Source: Siphlonurus alternatus
Lineage: Eukaryota; Arthropoda; Insecta; Ephemeroptera; Siphlonuridae
Direction of reading: 5' to 3'
Assembly: GCA_949825025.1 (NCBI GenBank)
Contig: OX463783.1
Coordinates: 17,395,628 to 17,459,627 of the forward strand
Length of the DNA stretch: 64,000 bases
The notes under the pieces were generated by a model. The model made no database searches and was not told the origin of the DNA. It saw only the letters and a program-made list of their open reading frames with translations. The translations under genes were made by a program, and so were the position numbers. Of the stretch, positions 54,850 through 64,000 are shown one piece after another; position 1 is the stretch's first letter, and each line of letters begins with the position of its first letter.

Positions 54850-55826
54850 ATAGCTTTTTAATTTTTGATAAAAACAAACAAACATGCGCATCTAAGTCTA
54901 ATTAATGGAGTTGAACAAACGAATAGAAAGAACTGATCAAAAATAGATCAATCTAATTTGTTCCAATGCTTTGCTAAATGTGTTAATCTCATCTCTCTCT
55001 CTACAGCATAAATACTTATAGTAGACCAATATTAATGGTTCAAAGATCTATAATCAAACAGAATGAGTTCCAAATCAGTGAAGGATTTTTTTTTTTTTAC
55101 ATCTTCTAGTAGAGGCTTTAAAAAATAAAAAGTGAAGCACTTTAACACGTTTTGAGCTATTGAGTTCAGTGGAGAGAGTTGAGAATAGCAGGTCATGAAC
55201 TCTGTAGGTCAGATGGCCCCGTGATGGCTCAGTGAGAATATACAATTATATAGCCATCATTGTTAATAATTTGTGACATGTTGCAGTGTCACATATACGC
55301 AAATCTGGTTACAAATGAACATTTTTTTTTTATTATTTACAAATTGATTTATTTAAGTCTGTTAAAGAGTATATATTTTTTAAAATGGGGAAGAATATAA
55401 TACATATTTTTTTTTCTTTTTTGTACAATCAAATACCAGTGGTGTGCATAGTACGTTTACACTTGTTAAGGAGTGCGGCTAAAATGGGGAAAAAAATATA
55501 TATCATTAAAATCAACATTCTTGTATAATTTACTGATTTTTACTTTGTATACAGTCATGGTCGTTACACAAATAAAAAATAAATCAAAGTGCTACATTAT
55601 ACAGTTTTCTACTGGTTTAGAAGGCTGTACGTATATTTATCGTTTTTTTGAGATGAATAATAGATAAAATCGCAGAAAATAATAGAATTTTACAATTTAT
55701 ACGAAGAGTGTTATATAAATATATATTCATGTAATTCATTTTGTACAGCACTGCATGTATGAAAGTATTGGATGATTACGCAGATTTGGATTATTGTGAT
55801 TAAATTTGGCAGTCATTAAAGTCATA

Positions 55827-56152
55827 ATGGACAATATGCATGCATGAAAAATTTTTATTGCAGAAATGAATAGAGGGTATCAAATTATGCTACTCTGTTT
55901 TTTTCAGTTTTTTTTAAGATCCGGAACTATTTTTAAATAATTATTGAAAGTCCTGTGATTTAAGTTGGCACCCCTGAATTCTTAATAAAAAGGATAGAGA
56001 CTGGACGCCTATTGACGCCTCCAGGGGGCGTGACTGCACTTTCAATAGTTATTTAAAAATAGTTTTAGCTCTCAAAAAAATCTGAAAAAATTCAGAGTTG
56101 CATAATTTGGTACCCTCTATTTATTTCTGCAATAAAAAAATGTCAGCATGCA
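55827..56152. mobile_element. Palindromic MITE, end variant D, copy 2 (right end incomplete)
   Basis: ATGGACAATATGCATGCATG...TTGCAGAAATGAATAGAGGG ... CCCTCTATTTATTTCTGCAA...TGTCAGCATGC. The expected final ATTGTCCAT is missing where the next MITE begins. Loop GGATAGAGACTGGACGCC...CCAGGGGGCGTG, like copy D1. Confidence 0.8.
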
Positions 56153-56464
56153 AATGAGATATTAGAATGTGAAAATTTTAGTGGCTTAATCGAAATTAGG
56201 GGTAAAAATATGGTAATGTGAATTTTTTCAGATTTTTCTGATATCGGGAACTATTTTTAAAAAATTATTGAAAGTCTATTTTATAACGTCACGGGCGGCA
56301 CTCCTTAAGAAAAAGGATAGAGCAGTGCCGCCCGTGACGTCATCAAAATAGACTTTCAATAATTTTTTTAAAATAGTTCCCGATCTCAGAAAAATCTGAA
56401 AAAATTCACAGTACCATATTTTTACCCCTAATTTCGATTAAGCTACTAAAATTTACATCTCATT
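56153..56464. mobile_element. Palindromic MITE, end variant E, full copy
   Basis: Ends AATGAGAT...ATTTTAGTGGCTTAATCG and CGATTAAGCTACTAAAATTT...ATCTCATT. The core TTCAGATTTTTCTGA...GGGAACTATTTTTAAAAAAT is shared with variants C and D. The loop has CGTCACGGGCGGCACTCC and GTGCCGCCCGTGACGTCA. A fragment is at 232-300. Confidence 0.85.
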
Positions 56465-59400
56465 TTCCTTGTATCCAAATAAACTTTGCTACTTCGGTGA
56501 TGGAATTCTTATACTGATCCAGCTGGAATTAAAAAAGGGGAAACAAAATAAATTTTCACGTATGTTGAGACGACAAGCCTGCGTAATTCATTTAAGCCTG
56601 AAATAATTATTAATTTTTTATTAATTATAGTCTTAAATTGACGAACCCTCTTCCCGAGTGTAGTGAGAAAATTACTCCGTCTCGCTTTCGAGTCACTGCC
56701 AGTGCCAAGCACTCGTGAGTTAGTTCATTTAAAAATAAATAGCGTGACAGGTTTTCCACGGTTCCATGAGCCATAAAAAGTGGATAACAATGGCTGAAAT
56801 ATTAAATGAAAATATGTAGATAATACAACATTGATTATATTTTATCAAAATATATGTATAAAAAAAAGCATGAATTTATGAATTTCCTTTGAAATAGTGT
56901 TTGTTAAATATTTCTAATTGGAATGCTTTTAAACAATATAATAACAATTGGTTAAAAATAAAATAAAAACATATAGATAATTTATTCAATCAAAATACAA
57001 CAATTTTGTTTGAAATAATGACATTTTATTATATATTGTTCATCTCGGAATGCATTTAAGTCACTTAATTAAGTCTCATATCAATTTGCAAAATACATAT
57101 TATACTTAAGATAAAATATCTAATTTACATACATTTTTGTTATATTCTGATCAAATTTTAAGTAATATATTATATTCCACAACTATATCTTATATTTTAA
57201 GCTAAAATGTTCAATTTTTCAATCAAATTAAGTTATAAAGTCTTACATTTCTTTTATTTATAAATTACTAATTAAAGAAATAATAAATAATTGAATATGG
57301 AATAAAAATGTATTACAAAAAAATTAATTATATTATTTTTAAAGTATACCTCAAAACACAAAAAGTTTACGATTGATGACATAAATTTTGCATCTGCTAA
57401 TTTTATGACTCAAACATGCAATTGTTGTTATAACTATATTTTTTTATATAACTTTCTGCCAGTATATTTATGTGCTTTTGTTAAACAATAATATAATACT
57501 ATGCAAAACTTTCACGACAATATTGTTCACCCGTGCAATGTTTTTATTGTTACCTGAAAAGAATATTGTTGTATTATGTATTATAGTATTTTTTATATAA
57601 AATAAACCAGAATTTTTTATATTGTTTGTTTATAATGAGACTGTGACAAAAGTATTTTATCATTATAGATGCAAATGAATGGTACATTAGGTAATTATAG
57701 GTATTATAATTTAATTAATTAATATGATTAGTTATAGAGTTTAATTATAGTGTTCAATTGTAATTACTTAAGTTATAAATTGCTTTTATAATGGACGAGA
57801 GAAACAGTGTAAATGTCATAAATGTATTATATAAATTGTTAAAAAAAAATGACCCGAGATTTCATGCATGTTTCTCAGTTCAGAATAATATAATATATAC
57901 CTATATGTATATGCATTAGCTTTGTAATAAAAAAACTAAAAACATATGACTTTGTAGACAGCAAAATGTTTCAAAATTTTGTTTAAAATAACGCAGAAAA
58001 AAATCAAACATCAGAGTTATTTTTATCCTTTATAGATACATTTTATATATTTTAATGAAATCAAAAGTAATTTTTTTATTAAAATTAAGCTGGATATTTA
58101 AAAAAAAAAGCGATTGTACAGTATTTGCATCTTATACCAAAAACTATTACGATATACCTTTATCAAATCCTATACTACATATATTACACTATAATATGTA
58201 TAGTACTATACTAGGCTTTGCCCTTTATTTATTAAAGAAAATCAACTTAATTACAGAAATTTAAAAATGCTTTGTTTTACATAATTATACATAACTAACA
58301 TAACATATAAATAAATTATAAATATATATAATCTTAAGTATTAAATTTATATTTTAAATAAAATGAAAGTGAAAGCAACATCGTCTTATTGTAAATTATG
58401 ATATATGAATGACAGATCATTTTATCATAATTTTTAATTCTATTATATTTAATAGATTTATTTATTGAATGAATTTGATAATGCCTAAATTTTCTACCAT
58501 CTTCAATAACATAAGAATCATATTTTAAAATGATGAGTCATTTTATCAATGACGTAACAATATTTATTATGAAATTTGATGAAACTGGACGAATGAACTG
58601 CAATGAACCTTGCTTGTTAAATTACAAAATGAGGAAACGTTAGAAATTTTAAAATAATAATAAACAAAATAACCCGCATCGTTCTCATTTATATTATGAA
58701 TTCAACTTTTCAAAAATTATATAATATTTCAACATGCTAACATGCATAACTGCATTTCATGATTAGGAAATAAATTAATTGAAATAAATATTTAAGCCAA
58801 CGCACTATTACGCTTTATATTTTGTTGCAGCTCTGTGATTGATGATATAATATATTTAATAGTATTTTTTAACGTATTTTGTTACTGCAAGACAATCACT
58901 TTTTTAATAAGATTTATTTTTCATCTTATCTTGCATTATAATAAATATACTTAAAAATACAAAATATAATTTAAATTCTTTTTATTCGTTTAATTCCTTA
59001 CTTTTGTAAAACTGCCGTTACCTTATTTTGCGTTTGATGGTCTGTGTGCCTATAATATAGTTCTGATTTAATCTTCATTTTATTATAATCAAAAATTATT
59101 TTTCTCCTAATTACATTAGTTTTTTGTTTATATTTCTTTACAATTTCTTAATGCAATACTAAAAATGTGTAAAAAATTACACTGTTTTTTCTTGGTTAAG
59201 GGTAAATTATAGGTTAATACTCCCTTCCTGATTTTTTCAACTTCTAATATATATCTCAAGACAGCTTCAACCTTTTATTAAAAACCTACCTATTTTAATT
59301 TTCTGCGTAAATGACAAGCAAAGTCACTAATAAATGGGAAAAAAATTAGTTTAATATTATTTTTTTGAGGATAAGAAACGAGAACTCATTCAATATAGTA

Positions 59401-60585
59401 CAATTATATACGAAAAAAAAAACTCTCATATACTATGTGGCAATGCCTACAGTGAAAGAACTGCGGGGTGAACGTTCGGGCTGTCACGAGGTGTACTCTT
59501 AAAATGTAAAACTTTCATGGAGCTTGACATAAAAAAAAAAGTCATGTTCATCACAATGTTTACAATAAAATCTTCAAGAGTCGGTAATGTACACATTATA
59601 TGCAAACTTTCAAGTTTTCCATCAGTTTCACGTTAAACGATCATACAGTAAAAAATGCGTATAATACTATCTTTTATCACACGACTTTTTTCACTGTCTC
59701 TTTGTATTTAAATGCTAAAAGTAATTAACACAATGACACTTTTTTTTTTTCCTTATCCAGAAAACATGTTTTTACATTTAGTAAGTGAAAGCCTTGAAAA
59801 AAAAAAAAAAAAATAGAATGACAATGTTGTTGGATGAATACAATATATTAATTTATATACTTATGGTTGTTAAATACTTTAATCAATTGAAAAATATAAT
59901 TTAACATAAATTTTACTTGAAAGTGAACTGAATTAAAATGTAAAAAAAAAGTTTTTAAGGTAATTAAATTACAGAAAACTAATGAATTATAATATTGTTC
60001 AAATTAAGTTGACATGTTGTGACAAAACACTGCATTTTGGTAAAAATACAAACAAACCATTTAAATTGTTGTATTGTTCCTTATTTAACATAACATGTAT
60101 AGAAAGTTTTCTTTTTTTCATTTTGAAGAAGTTGATTGCGAGAGTTTTGTTTTGTCACGTTTTTTAAAAGACGATTCGTGCGCTTTAAAGGTGCGTGCAC
60201 TTTCCATCGCCCAAACTTAAACTCTATGACTAAATATATTATATATAATTGATATCATGCAATGTTATATACGCATAATATTTTAACATAATTTATTTAT
60301 GTATGCTAATCTCGTTTTATAAATAACATAACTTTCAGTAATAAGAATATAAAAATTAAAGAAAATTATTAAGATACTCTCATCAACGGGAAGTATTAAT
60401 TGATGTATATTCTAACACCTCATCAAATTTAATTAATTAATTAATTAACATTCTCTCAAAATTTTAAACCTGCGTTCCTTCGTCTCTTGGAGCAACTCCA
60501 ACGAGTCAAACGCCCACTAATGTTTTTTATGCTGTCTTAGCTCTGAGATACGCAGTCTTACTAAAAAAAAAGTACTATACAGGAT

Positions 60586-60592
<7 letters not shown>

Positions 60593-60655
<63 letters not shown>
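60593..60655. repeat. (AT)n microsatellite
   Basis: Uninterrupted AT dinucleotide run. Confidence 0.97.
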
Positions 60656-60658
<3 letters not shown>

Positions 60659-61261
60659 GTCTGATCGATCCAGATTCATATTAATTGATATTATGTAAAA
60701 TATATTATATAGTTAAAAAAAATGCAGGTTAAACAGAGAGTTAAGATTATTATACGCTACGTTTGCTACCATATGTACAGTACATGAATATGATGAATAA
60801 CAAAGGTGTAAGGTGTTTGAACTCGTCATGTTATTTTTCCTGTCTCTCTGTATTTTACAGTAGCGTGTTATAGTGTGGTTTTCCACTACTATTAACTCTT
60901 CCGCCTTTAAACTTATCTAAAACTTTCACCGAGCACCGCTGAATCATCATATAAATCTATATTTAAAATAACATTACATCTACATAAAGGTTATTTTATT
61001 ATTTTTTAACCATTGTAATTTGAACTCTCTACTGTTTTGTAAACTCTAAAAGGGCAGCGGGTCAATATATGCGGGAGCTATCACTGCCGGCATATTGAAC
61101 GTGCCATATAGAATTAAAATGATGCCTTTGAGAGAATATTGTATTAATTTCTCCATGCTAAACATGTGATGAAATTTCTATGCTGCGCACTTATATATGG
61201 CTGATGGTTTTATTTATTTGTAAAGTTGATTATGAAAAATCGTTCTTTCCAATATATTATA

Positions 61262-61375
61262 CTTTTAAGTACTATAATATTACATATTTGATGGATTTGT
61301 ATAAAATATAATACATATGCATATATAATATGTATTATATTTTATAGAAATCCATCAAATATGTAATATTATATA
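61262..61375. repeat. AT-rich inverted repeat beside a LINE fragment
   Basis: AATATTACATATTTGATGGA...TATAAAATATAATACATAT at the left and ATATGTATTATATTTTATAG...TCCATCAAATATGTAATATT at the right, about 45-bp arms around a short loop. Confidence 0.75.
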
Positions 61376-61384
61376 TAATTACGC

Positions 61385-61760
61385 AACTGATGATATATAT
61401 AATTATTGGAAAATATTACCAGTGAAATCTCAAGCTAAATATTCGTTATTAATTGAAAAATATTTTGATGAATCACATGGAAAGCCGAGATATCACGAGC
61501 ATGGTACTCGTCAAAATTTGTTACAACCTTTGTTTGCACCTAGAAGTGTAAACAGATTTTGTGAGAGAACTTGGGAATTTATTCTACCCAGACTATGGAA
61601 TGAATTACCGAGTGATTTGAAGTTACTTATTGATTCAAAGAACAAAGTCAAATTTAAAATAAAAAAATGGTTGTTGTCTAAAATTGTGTGAAAATTTGTT
61701 AATTATCATTTTAAATTTAAAATACTACAATACTAAATTGTAATCTATATAAATAGTACA
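61385..61760 (+). mobile_element. 5'-truncated non-LTR retrotransposon (LINE), C-terminal coding end
   Basis: A plus-strand frame of about 100 codons to the TGA at 61689: ...YNYWKILPVKSQAKYSLL, ...GTRQNLLQPLFAPRSVNRF, ...ERTWEFILPRLWNELPSDLK, ...FKIKKWLLSKIV. TR...L..P..RT, LWN.LP and FK..KK.LL are the usual last motifs of CR1/Jockey-group LINEs. Different from the copy at 30.3-30.9 kb. Non-functional remnant. Confidence 0.65.
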
Positions 61761-62076
61761 GTACATTTTCAATTTCAATCATTATTGTGTTTACTATGTT
61801 GTTGTTATTGTTTGTATCTAAATGTTCCAGGTTCCGGTATAGAAACAACAAACCTTCGGATAATAATATATCAGTGCGTCGGGGTGAGGATCGCGTGGCT
61901 GCGGAGGGTATGGTGGGGCTCTGAGGCTCATGTAACATATGGGAGTCAGAGTCTTGTCGTATTTTTTCTTGTGGTTGCGTGATTGAGTTCTGATGCGGTG
62001 ATGTAATTGTAGTTTCAGATAATTTCTTAAAAAGAGTGTGAAATTTTATGTACATGCATGTTTGATGATAATTCAC
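61717..62076 (-). other. Unexplained 119-codon open frame in a GC-richer patch
   Basis: Minus-strand frame with a coding-like middle (LSETTITSPHQNSITQPQEK, SPTIPSAATRSSPRRTDILL) in otherwise AT-rich DNA at about 61830-62020. No domain or homologue recognised, no obvious splice sites, and its C-terminal part reads through AT-rich repeat-like sequence. It may be part of the adjacent LINE remnant or an old exon. Confidence 0.2.
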
Positions 62077-62309
62077 ACATTAATATTTAATTTTCTTGTA
62101 CTATACTTTTTGCAAATGATATATATAAGATAGATTAAAACTCATCTCTCTATATCACACTATAATAAATCTTTTCTTAAGTTAATTTAAATATAACTTA
62201 ATTTTTCATTAATTATAATTAAAATAAAATAAATTGGATGAAATTTAAAACTCAAAATATCAATTTAAATGAAATAATAAGAAATTGAAATAATTTGAAT
62301 TTAATTTAA

Positions 62310-62656
62310 GGGTAAGGTAACGCCACCAATGTTAAAAAAAATCCCTCTCACAAAAATTCTGAAAAAAATTTAAAATGTTCTCCTCTATACCCCCTATCAG
62401 TACCTAAAATATCAGGTATACAAATACGATCTAGTTTTTGAGTTATAAATTTTTAAAGTTGACTACTTTAACATGGAGAAATGAAACTCCCATGTTAAAT
62501 TGGTCAACTTTAAAAATTCATAACTCAAAAACTAGATCGTATTTGTATACCTGATATTTTAGCTACTGATAGGGGGTGTAGAGGAGAACATTTTAAATTT
62601 TTTTCAGAATTTTTGTGAGAGGGATTTTTTTTAACATTGGTGGCGTTACCTTACCC
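62310..62656. mobile_element. TTAA-flanked palindromic MITE, copy 2
   Basis: Same termini, same TTAA on both sides and nearly the same sequence as 2070-2428, with small indels (GGTATAATATACAAATACG in copy 1 against GGTATACAAATACG here). Confidence 0.85.
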
Positions 62657-63439
62657 TTAATATATAAATATAGTAATATTAATTACAAAATTCATTAATA
62701 ATTATTTTAAAAATAAATAGATTTCTCAATAAGTGTTATGTATGTTTTATGTTATTGTTTACAACCAAACTAAAGTCGTTTTGTTTCAGGGAATGGACAT
62801 CAAGAAGATGTATTTATTTTTTGTTTGATTTATTTTTTGCAAAATTTGTGAAATATTGTATATACTCAAATAGGGTAATCTACATTGTTCTAGAGTCTTA
62901 GGGAAAATTGATTATCATATTGTACTCAAAATATTTTGTTTTCTTTAAATCATTATAACTTGAATAAGTTGAAAGAAATGTTTCAAAATTTTAATTTTTT
63001 TCTTTCTGGAAAAATATTTTGTCAATAATTTCATCTATATATTTTTATTTGAAAAAAAAAAAAAAATTGTTGTAAATTAAGATTAAATTTAAAGACATAA
63101 TAAAGATCTTGAAGAATTATTCTTTTTAATATCTTGTTTCAACCAATAAGGTTATGTAAAATAACCTTGGTTGATCTATGTAACAAAATGACCAATAAAA
63201 AAAAAAAAAAAAACTTAAAAGTATAATATATTAGAAAGAACGATTTATATATTATATATATTATGCTTTATTTAGTACACGCGCGATGTGTATATATTTA
63301 TAATATTTATATTTATTTAATATTTATTTATTTGTTGTATGAATGAATCGATTAATTAGTCAGCATTGAAATATTTTTATCTTAAATTATTGTATATTTA
63401 TATAGTTTTAAAAAAACAGACAATATATAAAAATACAAT

Positions 63440-63755
63440 GGAGTATTGTCCTCAATTTTTTTTATTGCAGAAATGGATAGAGCGTGCAAAGTTATGCTAC
63501 CCTGATTTTTTTCAGATTTTTTTGAGACCTGGAAGTATTTTTAAAAAATTATTGAAAGTCCTTTTTGTGACGTCACGCGGCGGCAAGTCTTATCTTTTTC
63601 TTAAGGAGCGGCGTCTCGTGACGTCACGAAAAGGACTTTCAATAATTTTTTAAAAATAGTTCCCGGGCTCTAAAAAATCTGAAAAAAATCAGGGTAGCAT
63701 AACTTTGCACCCTCTATCCATTTCTGCAATAAAAAAAAATTGAGGACAATACTCT
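63440..63755. mobile_element. Palindromic MITE, end variant C, copy 5
   Basis: GGAGTATTGTCCTCAA...ATGGATAGAGCG ... CCCTCTATCCATTTCTGCAA...GAGGACAATACTCT; two GTGACGTCACG sites. Loop orientation as in copy 3, to which it is almost identical. Confidence 0.9.
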
Positions 63756-64000
63756 ATTACAATTTGCCTTTAGTTTTATATTTATGTATTATTTTTTATT
63801 CATTATTTATTGAAATAAAGAAAGTTCACTCGAATGTATTTTATGGAGTGTATTATCAATTATCTAAAACAGCTATATAATATAAGCTCAAAATTTCATC
63901 AGGCATCTAAGTAATATAATTATGTACATACGATATATTATGCAGGAATAAATTAAACCATGCAAAAATGAGATAATTCAATATAATACTAATAAAATTT

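Larger units (their letters stand above)
47721..64000. other. Gene-poor, MITE-rich region upstream of gene 2
   Basis: No gene recognised on either strand. Densely populated by palindromic MITEs (51.2-51.9, 55.8-56.5 and 63.4-63.8 kb), hAT MITEs (52.8, 53.4 kb), TACACCTC-family MITEs (50.6, 54.4 kb), the 5S SINE, a LINE fragment and TA tracts. 57.0-59.4 and 62.7-63.4 kb are AT-rich with nothing identified. Confidence 0.6.

Noticed and set aside
61422..61691. A host gene encoding an 89-residue protein
   Set aside because: The motif order TR...L..P, LWNELP, FK.KKWLL marks it as the 3' coding end of a LINE.

Overview
The window is nuclear DNA of an invertebrate animal, most likely an arthropod. 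The evidence is spliced genes with GT-AG introns, very AT-rich non-coding DNA (roughly 70% by eye), TCAGT-type initiators, many short palindromic DNA transposons, decayed LINE and SINE copies and long (TA)n tracts. The species cannot be named from the sequence. There are no bacterial operons, CRISPR arrays, rRNA genes or intact tRNA genes.

Two protein-coding genes could be rebuilt exon by exon, both on the minus strand. (1) 7528-18236 (5' end possibly near 19.7-19.9 kb) is FBXW7/archipelago, the substrate receptor of an SCF ubiquitin ligase. Eleven exons with matching phases give at least 730 residues: acidic N-terminus, nuclear-localisation-like RKRKLD, dimerisation helix, F-box and eight-bladed WD40 propeller. 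(2) 27440-47478 is a six-exon gene for a 356-residue putative type II membrane protein that I do not recognise. It has one transmembrane helix, a Ser/Gln/Asp-rich stalk, a two-cysteine region, a Met/His/Pro-rich segment, an RVKR furin-type site and a C-terminal CACNCDC. A separate ATG exon at 35191-35247 splices in phase to exon 3 and predicts a 288-residue isoform without the membrane helix.

Layout. 1-860: MITE fragment, then a plus-strand TATA/initiator with a splice donor at 861. 861-7527: AT-rich, probably including the FBXW7 3' UTR, with several MITEs. 7528-18315: FBXW7. 18316-27439: intergenic or FBXW7 5' region, with an 80-bp-arm palindrome, a 2.1-kb foldback element and hAT-like GC-rich insertions. 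27440-47478: gene 2, whose introns carry a LINE 3' end, MITEs, SINE pieces and (TA)n tracts. 47479-64000: no recognisable gene, but a dense set of MITEs, a 5S-headed SINE, a second LINE fragment and a second copy of the TTAA-flanked palindrome.

The two genes are tandem on the same strand and nothing in the sequence links their functions. The most interesting items are the alternative promoter and isoform of gene 2 with its unusual metal-ligand-like composition, the giant foldback element, a MITE nested inside another MITE with a clear 6-bp target duplication, and a group of palindromic MITEs that share a core, differ at their ends and often carry paired TGACGTCA sites.
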